A stretch of DNA of 14,216 bases from CAYXDO01 sp964463485 (GTDB taxonomy: Bacteria; Myxococcota; Kuafuiibacteriia; Kuafuiibacteriales; Kuafuiibacteriaceae). Of this stretch, positions 5,235 through 12,569 are shown one piece after another. A program made the translations under genes and the position numbers. Where the stretch lies: contig CAYXDO010000230.1 in NCBI GenBank assembly GCA_964463485.1, positions 1 through 14,216 of the forward strand, written 5' to 3'. Within the stretch, counting starts at the first letter, position 1. Each line of letters starts with the position of its first letter. The notes under the pieces were generated by a model. The model saw nothing but the letters and a program-made list of their open reading frames with translations, ran no database searches and was not told where the DNA came from.

Positions 5235-8200
5235 TCAGCGAGACTGCTTTTTCGGGTACGGGGGTGCCGAGGGTACGGTGACCGGGTCGGCGGCGATCTT
5301 TGCGGCGAGGATTTCGAGCGCGCGTTCGAGCGGTCGATCCCGACCCTCGAAGGTCTCATGGGGAAGGGAGTCGACGATTTCGTCCGGCACGACGCCGTGG
5401 CCCTCGATCAGCCACACTCCCTCTGGACCATACACACCCGTCTCCGCGGGCGACGCGATCCCTTGGTCGACCAGCAGCTCCTGCATGGAGAGCCAGATCT
5501 CGCCGCCCCACGTTCGCGTACCGATCACCGTACCTAATCCCAGGCGTTTTATCCCCTCCGCGAAGGCTTCGCCGTCCGACGCCGTGCGTTCATCTACGAT
5601 CACGACGATTTGGCCGCGAAAGGCCCATTGCATGCTCCAGAACGGAGCGGCCTGGCGCGGCTGCCAATAGAACCAGGCCTTTCGGAGCAGCCGGGAGAGT
5701 AGCCACGAATCGATGTTTCCGCCGCGATTGCCTCTGACGTCGATGACTAGCCCGGGTCGATCGAAGACTGGAAAGAACTCACGCGCCCACTGGGCGTAGT
5801 CTCGCGTTCCCATCGCGCGGAGGTGGATGTAGCCCACCTTGCCGGAGCTGCGGTTCTCCGTCTCGAGACGTCGTGAGAGCTCCCAGTGATCGTACCGAAG
5901 GTCTTCCTCGGCCCGAGCGGTGATGGGCTCAACGATGATGTCGCGAGCGGGGCCTCCCTTTTGAGGTTCGACGGAGAGTCGGACCTGACGCCCGGCCTTG
6001 TTGCGGAGGAGCGCGCGGGCCGGGAGCGCGGGGGTGAAGGGTTGCCCGTCGATGGCCGTGATGATCTCCCCCGAGCTCACCATGACTTCGGGCTTGGAGA
6101 GCGGGCCTCGGTTGGCCGGATAGTCTGGGTTCGAGTCGAAGATTCTGTCGACTCGCCAGCCTTTTCGCGCGGGGTCCGCGACCAACTCGGCGCCGAGCGA
6201 AGCGGGTTCGACGGGATCGGCGACTTTGCGAACGTCACCGCCCCCCACGTACGTGTGGAGCGCCTCGAGCTCACTCAGCATTTGCGCGACGAGGTCCGAG
6301 AGCTCGCCGCGCTCGGTGACTCGAGCGAGCAGCGGGCGATACTTGGCGAGCGTGGCGGGCCAGTCGAGGCCGTGCAGGCTCGGGTCGTAGAACCAGTCCC
6401 GCTGGAGCCTCCAGGCCTCCACGAACATCTGGCTCCACTCCTCTTTGGGGTCGATCGAGAGTGTCCACTTGGCGAGGTCGACCGCGGACTCCTCCAGCTT
6501 GTCCGGCGCCTTTTCGGCGGCTGGTACCACGTACAACTTCTTTTCCTTGTGGATGAGGAGCTTCTTTCCGTCGAGAGAGAGCTCGATGTCGAGCACGTCG
6601 GAAGTCATCTGAGTAGGCTTTGGGTCTTCATTGGTGATCGGGTAGGAGATCAGCGATTTCTTCTTCTTTTCGAAAAGGGTCTCTTTGGAGAGCACGAAGA
6701 AGCGCTCCTCGTTGGCGAGCAGGGACTCGTAGTTGCCGGCTTCGAGCGGCGCTTCGATGGCGCGGTCGAGAATTCCGCCGAAGTCGATGCGCACGGGCGG
6801 CGCTTCGTCCTTGGGCTTCTTGTCGTCCTTCTTGTCCTTGTCCTTCGCGTTCTTGTCGTTCTTTTCCTCCTTGGGGTGGAGCTCGTCTTCGGGCGCAAAG
6901 GGAGAGCGAATGGGGGCTCCATCGACCATTTGCACGAGGGGCAGCAGGTAGATTTTCGTGGGTTTGTCGAGGTAAGGCTCGGGTTGGCGAGGCCCCCACG
7001 GGGAGGGGACCTTGGACTCGAACGTTCGGTCGGAGAGAAAATACAGCCAGCGGCCGTCTTTGCTGAATACGGGGTTACGACTCTCGACCCGGTCGCTCGT
7101 CACGAGCTCACTCTTCCCCGACTGAACCGACCAGATCGCGATTCTGGAGAAGAAGTTGGCCGCGGACTCGACGTAGGCCAGCCATTTGCCGTCAGCGGAC
7201 CAGGCGAGGTCGGAGAAGTCGTCGTACCGACTCACTGCGACTTGAATCCGACGGCGCTTCTCGAGATCGTATGCCCAGAGTTTTCGTTCCTTGTCGGCGT
7301 AGGCCAGCCACTTCCCGTCGGGCGAGGGAACCGCCCCAAAGAAGTGAGTGTGGTGATTTTGGGTCATTTGCTCCCCGGGCCGACCGCCATCGGCAGAGTA
7401 CCGCCAGTAGTCGAGCTCGCCGGAGGCGTCGGTCAGCGCGAAGACCGATTTGCCGTCCGGCATGAAGCGCGCGTCACGCGCCCGAGCCCCGGAGGAATGA
7501 CCCAGGGAAATGATCCTTCCCTTCTTGACCGGGACCGAGACGATTTGCCCACGTGCCGTCAGGACCACTCGATCGCCCTTGGGCGACAGGTGGGCCGCGG
7601 TCATCAGCTCGATGGGATCCTTGATCCAGCGCACCCGTTGCTGGTCGAAGTCGGATGCCAAAGCGATCGGGACGATTCGGTCGAGGCCGGTTCGGACTTC
7701 GAAGAGGTGCAGGTCGGCGCCGAGTTGGTAGACGATTCGCCCGCGGTCGAGGCTCGGGTTCTTGACATCGAGGCCGTCGTGGCGGGTGAGTTGCTGGAGG
7801 CTCGAGCCGTCCGCGCGCATGGACCAGAGGTTCATCGTGCCGTCGCGATCGGAGGCGAAGTAGACGCGGCCGTCCCAGATCATCGGGGCGCGACTCGTCC
7901 CTGGAAAGTCGGCCGTGAGTGGGACCGCTTCGGAAGCGCCACCGTCGAACCGCCAGAGACTCTGGGCCCAGCCACCTCGATATCGCTTGTTGCGTGAAGG
8001 CTGCTCCTCGAACCGCGTGAAGATCAGCGTGTCGCCTTCGTAGGCGCCTTCGGCCGCCTGATAGAGCGGGAGTACTCGACGCTCGAGGGTGTCTGGGTGG
8101 ATCGAGACGAGCTGAGCCTTCGGGAGTGTGGAGTGTTTACGGGTGCGGAACAGCACTCGACCGTCCGGCGTGAATCCCACGACCGCGCTGGGCTCGCCGT

Positions 8201-8516
8201 CGTAGGTGAGTCGTCGGGGCAGCCCGCCGTCGAGGGTGGTCACGTAGACCTCCGTGGGACCCTCGTATTGGGCGGAGAACGCGACGAGTCTACCGTCGGG
8301 TGAGATCGCCGCGTAACTCTCGGTCCCCAAGTGAGTCGTCAGCCGTCGCGCGACGCCGCCGCTCGCGCCGACGCGCCAGAGGTCACCCTCCGCGGTGAAC
8401 ACGATCTCGTCGCCGCGGATCGCGGGCCACCGGTAGTAGCCCAGGCTCTGGGTCGAAGTGGCAGCAGCGGCGACGAGGAGAGGCACGAGCATCCGCGACG
8501 GGTACTTCGTGTGCAT
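5235..8516 (-). CDS. Tricorn-like S41 family protease, periplasmic
   Basis: A 1093-residue protein, close to archaeal tricorn protease (about 1070). The start is set at ATG 8516 rather than the upstream in-frame codon at 8558 because it begins a signal peptide (LVPLLVAAAA, residues 10-19). Residues ~25-545 are beta-propeller repeats of the TolB/PD40 kind (SPDG, TPDG, SADG, SKDG turns), followed by a Lys/Asp-rich insert (547-574) and more propeller-like sequence. The C1 region holds LHTYVGGGD (His754). A PDZ-like domain (~775-870) includes EIITAIDGQPF. The S41 core contains VIDVRGNRGG, the nucleophile motif DERTASDGE (Ser980), GTRTWGGEIW and IEGHGVVPD (Glu1038). Ser980, His754 and Glu1038 correspond to tricorn Ser965, His746 and Glu1023; the residue matching tricorn Ser745 is Leu. 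The expected role is degradation of peptides or unfolded proteins. It is the last gene of a minus-strand cluster, 100 bases after the beta-helix gene. Confidence 0.93.
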   Translation of the reverse strand: MHTKYPSRMLVPLLVAAAATSTQSLGYYRWPAIRGDEIVFTAEGDLWRVGASGGVARRLTTHLGTESYAAISPDGRLVAFSAQYEGPTEVYVTTLDGGLPRRLTYDGEPSAVVGFTPDGRVLFRTRKHSTLPKAQLVSIHPDTLERRVLPLYQAAEGAYEGDTLIFTRFEEQPSRNKRYRGGWAQSLWRFDGGASEAVPLTADFPGTSRAPMIWDGRVYFASDRDGTMNLWSMRADGSSLQQLTRHDGLDVKNPSLDRGRIVYQLGADLHLFEVRTGLDRIVPIALASDFDQQRVRWIKDPIELMTAAHLSPKGDRVVLTARGQIVSVPVKKGRIISLGHSSGARARDARFMPDGKSVFALTDASGELDYWRYSADGGRPGEQMTQNHHTHFFGAVPSPDGKWLAYADKERKLWAYDLEKRRRIQVAVSRYDDFSDLAWSADGKWLAYVESAANFFSRIAIWSVQSGKSELVTSDRVESRNPVFSKDGRWLYFLSDRTFESKVPSPWGPRQPEPYLDKPTKIYLLPLVQMVDGAPIRSPFAPEDELHPKEEKNDKNAKDKDKKDDKKPKDEAPPVRIDFGGILDRAIEAPLEAGNYESLLANEERFFVLSKETLFEKKKKSLISYPITNEDPKPTQMTSDVLDIELSLDGKKLLIHKEKKLYVVPAAEKAPDKLEESAVDLAKWTLSIDPKEEWSQMFVEAWRLQRDWFYDPSLHGLDWPATLAKYRPLLARVTERGELSDLVAQMLSELEALHTYVGGGDVRKVADPVEPASLGAELVADPARKGWRVDRIFDSNPDYPANRGPLSKPEVMVSSGEIITAIDGQPFTPALPARALLRNKAGRQVRLSVEPQKGGPARDIIVEPITARAEEDLRYDHWELSRRLETENRSSGKVGYIHLRAMGTRDYAQWAREFFPVFDRPGLVIDVRGNRGGNIDSWLLSRLLRKAWFYWQPRQAAPFWSMQWAFRGQIVVIVDERTASDGEAFAEGIKRLGLGTVIGTRTWGGEIWLSMQELLVDQGIASPAETGVYGPEGVWLIEGHGVVPDEIVDSLPHETFEGRDRPLERALEILAAKIAADPVTVPSAPPYPKKQSR

Positions 8517-8541
8517 CGTGATGTCAGCACGATTCCTGATG

Positions 8542-8554
8542 GCGGTGCCACCGC
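8542..8554. promoter_or_regulatory. Interrupted palindrome upstream of the tricorn-like gene
   Basis: GCGGTG-C-CACCGC is a perfect palindrome with a one-base centre, 25 bases before the start codon at 8516 on the minus strand. It could be an operator or part of the leader. No promoter boxes are clear in this 100-base gap. Confidence 0.25.
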
Positions 8555-8592
8555 ACACAACTCACACCGGCGTCTGGGTTCAGGTACCTCGT

Positions 8593-8610
8593 CCGGTGCC
8601 GGTCCACCGG
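8593..8610 (-). terminator. Hairpin just after the beta-helix gene
   Basis: CCGGTG (8593-8598) pairs with CACCGG (8605-8610) around a 6-base loop, 6 bases beyond the stop codon of the minus-strand beta-helix gene. No T-tract follows, so it may only slow polymerase or stabilise the mRNA end before the tricorn-like gene. Confidence 0.3.
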
Positions 8611-8616
8611 GCTGAA

Positions 8617-9858
8617 TCAGGGACTCTGATCGGCTCCGACATCGACTCGGCCGTCCGGACTGGGCCTTTCGTCTCCGTCGAGGTCGTCGCCAGGCGCGTC
8701 CACTCCGCCTGCGCCTCCCCGGGCCGGGTGAGTTGCCAAGAGATGGAGGTCGATCGGGTCTAGCCCGGACACGAACCCGGTCAAATCGCCCACCCTCAGG
8801 TTCGCTTCATCCAGGCGGAGTGGCCCGCGGACGGCTTCCGACGAACCGAGCAAGTGGGCGAGGAGATTTCCAGTCGCACTCACCGCAGGGGCACCCTCGG
8901 CCACCTTCAGGGTCGCGTCGCGGCTGGAGAAGTGTACTCCCGTGTTGAACCGAACCTCCACCTCGGCGAGCCCCGGGCCGCCACCGAGAATCTCGAAGGT
9001 GCTCGCTCCGAAAGTTCCGAAGGCTAGGTTGTTTTCGATGACGAGTTTTCCGCCCGGACCCGGAAATCCGTCTTCGGCCGGGTTGTAGCGGACACCGGAT
9101 CTCTTCGCGTTGCGGATCGAGTTTCGTCGAATGGCGCCGGGTCCTCCGGCGCGGATGCCATCGCCGCCCTCGGCCTCGCAGATCGAGTTGGCCTCGGCCA
9201 GGAACTCAGTAGCGACGAGCAACGCGGCGGGGCTTCGTCCCTGGGCTCCGGACAGCCCGACCGATTCGAAGCGATTGCCGAGGACACGCAGCCCCGAGTG
9301 CTTCACGCCGTCCGCTTCGAGCGCGGCTACTCCGACCCCGCTGAGTTGTCGGAAGGTGTTGCGGGCGATGGTGACGCTCGAGGTGCTCCCGGTGGCGAGG
9401 AGCCGCACGGCGCCGGTACATCGGCTGATTTGGTTGTCGACGATCCACACGTCGGAGACGCCTTTGAGCCGAATCGCGTCGCCCTCGACGTCGACGACCT
9501 CTAGGTTTCGCACCAACGTGCGATTCCACTCCGGACCTTCGAGCAGGAGCGCTTCTCTTCTCGTCCCACCCTCGATGATGTGGCTGAACCACTCATCGGG
9601 AGGCACGGAGACTTCGACCGGCGGAGGAGCTCCGCACGGGCCGCTCGTCGTGGGTATCTCGAAATCAGGAATGCAGGCGGACGCTGTGATCGCGATGAGT
9701 CCCGGCAACCCCCAAGGCGCCGGACAGGTGAGTCCTCTCGAGCTCTCTTTGCGCTCCAAGGGGGCCGTGCTCCGACGATCAGGCACCGTGCTGAGCGGGC
9801 GTAGGCAACATGACCGCGCTCCGAGGCATCCGCGCTCCGAAGGGGGCTCTACGTTCAC
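8617..9858 (-). CDS. Right-handed beta-helix protein, probable lipoprotein
   Basis: Up to 413 residues from the GTG at 9858, which overlaps the stop of the preceding gene by 4 bases (GTGA), suggesting translational coupling. The first ~40 residues are Arg/Ser/Pro-rich and unlike a normal N-terminus. A hydrophobic stretch and lipobox-like TASAC follow (Cys62), so the true start may be TTG 9759 (leaving ERKESSRG before the hydrophobic core) or GTG 9786. Residues ~95-340 show repeated short strands and Asn-rich turns typical of parallel beta-helices (DVWIVDNQISRCTG, VTIARNTFRQL, LRVLGNRFESV, LVIENNLAFG, VEVRFNTGVHF). The C-terminus, DLDGDERP...DVGAD, matches the ending of choice-of-anchor Q-type proteins. 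Such folds usually bind or cleave polysaccharide; no catalytic residues are identifiable, so the function is unknown. Expected location: periplasm or outer membrane. Confidence 0.8.
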   Translation of the reverse strand: MNVEPPSERGCLGARSCCLRPLSTVPDRRSTAPLERKESSRGLTCPAPWGLPGLIAITASACIPDFEIPTTSGPCGAPPPVEVSVPPDEWFSHIIEGGTRREALLLEGPEWNRTLVRNLEVVDVEGDAIRLKGVSDVWIVDNQISRCTGAVRLLATGSTSSVTIARNTFRQLSGVGVAALEADGVKHSGLRVLGNRFESVGLSGAQGRSPAALLVATEFLAEANSICEAEGGDGIRAGGPGAIRRNSIRNAKRSGVRYNPAEDGFPGPGGKLVIENNLAFGTFGASTFEILGGGPGLAEVEVRFNTGVHFSSRDATLKVAEGAPAVSATGNLLAHLLGSSEAVRGPLRLDEANLRVGDLTGFVSGLDPIDLHLLATHPARGGAGGVDAPGDDLDGDERPSPDGRVDVGADQSP

Positions 9859-10406
9859 TTCGGGGCGCCGAGCAGACCTTTCTTGAGGCTCGCGTTCGGC
9901 GGGTTGGGTCCGAGGTAAATCGTGAGTAGCGCCTGGGCGAAGTCGGCGCCGACGATCGTGCCGGCGTTCTTGCCGACTACGGTCACACTCGTGCCTTTCT
10001 CTGGCACGTAGGTCATCACGATTTCGTCGTTCTCCTTGACGTCGGCCATGAAGCCCTCGAACCGCTTGATGCGATCGGGGAGAGTCCCGGCGGCGACGCC
10101 TTGCTTCTTGAACCCTTCGTCGAACGCACTGACCAAGTCGTCCTTCTCTACGTCACGAACGAAGTGCATCACGAGTCGCTTGGACTGCTCCGACTTGATG
10201 ATCTCGTCCGCTGACCCCGACTTCTTTTCGAGGTACAGCCCCGCGAGGTACACGTTGACGTTGAAGACGGTGGCCTGCCGAAGGCCCGTGCCGTTGAGCG
10301 CCAAGTCCTTGCCGTCGACGTTTACGGAGGCCGCGAGCTTCGGAGGATCTGCCCAGACCGCCGCCGGCAGCATCAGAATGAAGGCTGTGAGAGCCACGTT
10401 TCGCAT
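9855..10406 (-). CDS. Chalcone-isomerase-fold periplasmic protein
   Basis: A 183-residue protein with a clear signal peptide (residues 1-19, ending AVWA before DPPK). The mature part fits the bacterial chalcone isomerase-like family: VNVDGKDLALNGTGLRQATVFNVNVYLAGLYLEKK near the N-terminus (strand and helix with the VYLAGLYL core), SKRLVMHFVRDVEKDDL, a central helix FDEGFKKQG, and the closing segment GADFAQALLTIYLGPNPPNASLKKGLLG. Bacterial members are generally not known to act on flavonoids; the fold can bind fatty acids or other lipophilic ligands, so a periplasmic binding role is possible but inferred. It is the first gene of the minus-strand cluster with the beta-helix and tricorn-like genes, and diverges from the methyltransferase gene across 221 bases. 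No Shine-Dalgarno sequence is evident before the ATG. Confidence 0.9.
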   Translation of the reverse strand: MRNVALTAFILMLPAAVWADPPKLAASVNVDGKDLALNGTGLRQATVFNVNVYLAGLYLEKKSGSADEIIKSEQSKRLVMHFVRDVEKDDLVSAFDEGFKKQGVAAGTLPDRIKRFEGFMADVKENDEIVMTYVPEKGTSVTVVGKNAGTIVGADFAQALLTIYLGPNPPNASLKKGLLGAPK

Positions 10407-10514
10407 CGGAGGAGTCTCGGGGTTTGGATCGCCCAGGGCAAGCCCAGAGAATGGCTACGAGGCCGGCGGGTTGTCCGTGATCGCGATCGAGTCTGCCTGG
10501 GGCGGACCATGATT

Positions 10515-10530
10515 GAGAGCAAATTCTCTC
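10515..10530. promoter_or_regulatory. Short palindrome in the divergent region
   Basis: GAGAG (10515-10519) and CTCTC (10526-10530) flank an AT-rich hexamer, giving a near-symmetric 16-base site in the divergent region between the CHI-fold and methyltransferase genes. An operator is possible. Promoter boxes for either gene are not clear. Confidence 0.25.
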
Positions 10531-10549
10531 CGTCTCGCACGTCACCGGA

Positions 10550-10580
10550 GAATTCGCTCGGCTTCGGGCTCCGCGAATTC
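10550..10580. promoter_or_regulatory. Perfect 8-bp inverted repeat before the methyltransferase gene
   Basis: GAATTCGC (10550-10557) is repeated as its exact complement GCGAATTC (10573-10580), with a 15-base spacer. It ends 47 bases before the methyltransferase start. It could be a regulator binding site or, if transcribed, a leader hairpin. There is no T-tract. Confidence 0.35.
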
Positions 10581-10627
10581 GAGAGTTGTGCTTGCAAACC
10601 TCGCCGCGCCGCGATGGAAATGAGGCC

Positions 10628-11416
10628 ATGAGCGGCTGGCGGAGCGGCGGAGCGGTGGATCATCAGGGGCGCCCCATCGACTTTGGACGCACGGCGTCTG
10701 ACTACGCGACGCATCGGCCAGACTTTCCGGAGTCCGTTTGGGAGCGCGTGGGCCTTCGCGGATGGCTGCAGGGAACGAGGGTGATCGACCTCGGCACGGG
10801 TACGGGCGCGGTTGCGCGCGCGCTGGCCGGACGAGGGATGGACGTGCTCGGGCTCGACGTGTCCGCGGCGATGGTGCAAGCGGCCGAGGCGCGCGCGCGA
10901 GGGTCGGCGCAGTTTCGAGTGGCGCGGGCCGAGGCCACTGGTGCGGCCGACGAGAGCGTGGATTTGGTGACCGCAGGGCAGTGTTGGTGGTGGTTCGATA
11001 CCGCCGCCACGTTGGCCGAAGTGCGCAGAGTGCTTCGGCGCGGGGGCCGCCTGCTGATCATGTCGTTCTGCTATTTGCCGGCGCCCGGTACGATCGCTCA
11101 CGCCACCGAGCGGATCATCTTGTCTCACAATCCGGGCTGGCGATTTTCGGGGACCACTGGGCTGTTTCCGGAGCAAGTCGGCGACCTCGAAGCGGCGCGG
11201 TTCAAGGACCTCGAGAGCTTCTCGTACGACGTCGCGGTGCCGTTCTCGCGAGCGAGTTGGCGCGGCAGAGTTCGGGCCTGCAACGGCGTCGCCGCAACGC
11301 TCGACGAGGCCGGTGTCCAATCGCTCGACGCCGATCTCGACAGGCTGCTGCTCGAGCACGAGGAGCCGCTCTCCGTGCTTCATCGTGTCTTCGTCGCCAC
11401 CGGCATCAAGCCCTGA
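10628..11416 (+). CDS. Class I SAM-dependent methyltransferase
   Basis: A 262-residue cytoplasmic methyltransferase of the Methyltransf_11/25 kind. Motif I, VIDLGTGTG (residues 52-60), forms the SAM-binding loop. Strand 2 ends in the acidic residue of LGLDVS (Asp77) that should hold the ribose. Around residues 116-124 the sequence AGQCWWWFD occupies the motif IV position, and EVRRVLRRGGRLLI (~131-144) is the usual post-motif segment. The N-terminal FGRTASDYATHRP (~19-31) is common in small-molecule methyltransferases of this group. The methyl acceptor cannot be read from sequence. ATG 10628 is chosen over the frame's earlier start at 10586 because GGAA (10616-10619) lies 8 bases upstream and the protein then begins with a normal MSGW. 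The next gene starts 37 bases downstream on the same strand, so the two may form an operon. Confidence 0.92.
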   Translation: MSGWRSGGAVDHQGRPIDFGRTASDYATHRPDFPESVWERVGLRGWLQGTRVIDLGTGTGAVARALAGRGMDVLGLDVSAAMVQAAEARARGSAQFRVARAEATGAADESVDLVTAGQCWWWFDTAATLAEVRRVLRRGGRLLIMSFCYLPAPGTIAHATERIILSHNPGWRFSGTTGLFPEQVGDLEAARFKDLESFSYDVAVPFSRASWRGRVRACNGVAATLDEAGVQSLDADLDRLLLEHEEPLSVLHRVFVATGIKP

Positions 11417-11426
11417 GCTTCCAAGC

Positions 11427-11442
11427 GGGCCGTGATTGGCCC
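11427..11442 (+). other. Small hairpin between methyltransferase and next gene
   Basis: GGGCC (11427-11431) pairs with GGCCC (11438-11442) around GTGATT, in the 37-base gap and 11 bases before the ATG at 11454. It might affect initiation of the downstream gene, which lacks an obvious ribosome binding site. Confidence 0.2.
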
Positions 11443-11453
11443 ATCATGGTCTC

Positions 11454-12470
11454 ATGCGCGCGTGTATGATCGACGGCTTCGGCTGGTTCGAGAAGGCCGA
11501 CTTCAGACGCGCGTATTTGATGTTCGAGGAGGTCGAGTACATCCTCCCGCGAGACGTCGCTCCGCCCCTGTTTTATCCGCTCGCGGTCTACGAAGCGACC
11601 GGACACCGAGTGGTGCACGCCGAGCTTTCGTCGGGCGCGCTCCCGTTGATCGCGCAGCAAGCGACGATCGACGCGCAGCGATCTTCGATGAGTCAGTTGG
11701 TGGGTTCGATTCCGCGCGACGACGTCGAGTATGCGAGGCTCGTGGTCGGCTGCGACGTGGAGCTCGAGCCGCTCCTTCGCGGGAAGCTCCCCGACGCAGG
11801 ATGGGCGATCTCGTTCCTCGTGAACAAGCTGGTCTGGCACGCCGCGAGGACTGGAGCCGTGCCGATCATCGGACGCGGGTATGCTGGCTCGATCCTGCGG
11901 GAGAAGCTCCAGACCTCGAGCTCGGTGAGTCGTCTGACTTCGACGGTTCCAAAAGTGCACCGAGACTACGCCGCGTTTGGCGCGGGGTTGTCGCTCGCCT
12001 TCATCTCGAACGAGAAGCTGGCGGCGCTCCCGTTTGCGGTCTTGGAGGAGTTCAAGCAGGACAACAAGGTCCTCCTGGCGCGGCAGGACAGGCATATCTC
12101 GAGCATCGTCGAAAGGTACCAAGCGCTCGGTGAGGGAGCTGGCATGGAGGCGCGGATCGCGTCGCTTCGCGAGGACGTGAGTCGAGAGCGGGAGGCGCTC
12201 GAAACGGACGCGCGGCTCGCGTGGCGCTCGATCAAGAACGACGTCGCGAGGAACGCGATCGTGACGACGGCGACGAGTATCGCAACGGGGCTCGCCGTCA
12301 TGAAAGGCGGCGATACGAGCGCGCTCCTCGCCGTCGGACTCCCCGCGCTGCTCGCCGGCGCTTCGTCGGCCATTGCATCGTCGGTCGAGACACTGAGCAA
12401 GCTTCGACGCGCGAAGAGCCACCCACTCGCCTACCTCTTCGAGACCACCAAGCTCGACCCCGACGCCTGA
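11454..12470 (+). CDS. Uncharacterised protein with coiled coil and hydrophobic C-terminal hairpin
   Basis: A 338-residue protein I do not recognise. ATG 11454 (MRACMIDGFGWFEK) is preferred; TTG 11436 and ATG 11466 are in frame and no start has a strong ribosome binding site. There is no signal peptide. Residues 1-200 look globular, with the N-terminal segment FGWFEKADFRRAYLMFEEVEYILP and later AGWAISFLVNKLVW. A charged helical stretch (~210-260, with SLREDVSREREALETDAR) looks like a coiled coil. Residues ~264-312 are small and hydrophobic (ATSIATGLAVM, LLAVGLPALLAGASSAIASS) and could form a helical hairpin in or against a membrane; a charged tail follows. The layout loosely recalls large uncharacterised families such as DUF6236, but I cannot confirm this. 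It follows the methyltransferase by 37 bases and may be co-transcribed with it. Confidence 0.82.
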   Translation: MRACMIDGFGWFEKADFRRAYLMFEEVEYILPRDVAPPLFYPLAVYEATGHRVVHAELSSGALPLIAQQATIDAQRSSMSQLVGSIPRDDVEYARLVVGCDVELEPLLRGKLPDAGWAISFLVNKLVWHAARTGAVPIIGRGYAGSILREKLQTSSSVSRLTSTVPKVHRDYAAFGAGLSLAFISNEKLAALPFAVLEEFKQDNKVLLARQDRHISSIVERYQALGEGAGMEARIASLREDVSREREALETDARLAWRSIKNDVARNAIVTTATSIATGLAVMKGGDTSALLAVGLPALLAGASSAIASSVETLSKLRRAKSHPLAYLFETTKLDPDA

Positions 12471-12502
12471 ATATCGAGGGACTCACTCTTCCAAGAAACC
12501 GT

Positions 12503-12532
12503 GGTCGGCTGAAAAGTCGATCACGACCGACC
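12503..12532 (+). other. Inverted repeat before the ASH lipoprotein gene
   Basis: GGTCGG (12503-12508) pairs with CCGACC (12527-12532) around an 18-base AT-richer loop. The right arm ends one base before ATG 12534 and 37 bases before ATG 12570. It may be a terminator for the preceding gene or an operator/leader structure for the next one. Confidence 0.25.
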
Positions 12533-12569
12533 GATGGCGGCATCGCGTCGCTCGAACGACATTGCCCGA

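Noticed and set aside
6795..6878. Purine-rich run as a possible structural or triplex DNA element
   Set aside because: It is explained by AAG/GAC/GAG codons for the Lys/Asp/Glu-rich protein insert and is interrupted by pyrimidines too often for a clean mirror repeat.
5886..7997. Plus-strand open frame of 703 codons
   Set aside because: It is antisense to the tricorn-like gene, whose protein has clear domains and catalytic motifs. The antisense product is Val/Gly/Arg/Glu-rich with no domain. Long antisense frames are expected in high-GC DNA.
10373..11383. Minus-strand open frame of 336 codons over the methyltransferase
   Set aside because: It is the shadow of a gene with clear SAM-binding motifs, and its product is Arg/Pro/His-rich and domainless.
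11406..12422. Minus-strand open frame of 338 codons over the uncharacterised gene
   Set aside because: It is Arg-rich (RRR runs) with no domain, whereas the plus strand gives a sensible layout of globular part, coiled coil and hydrophobic hairpin.
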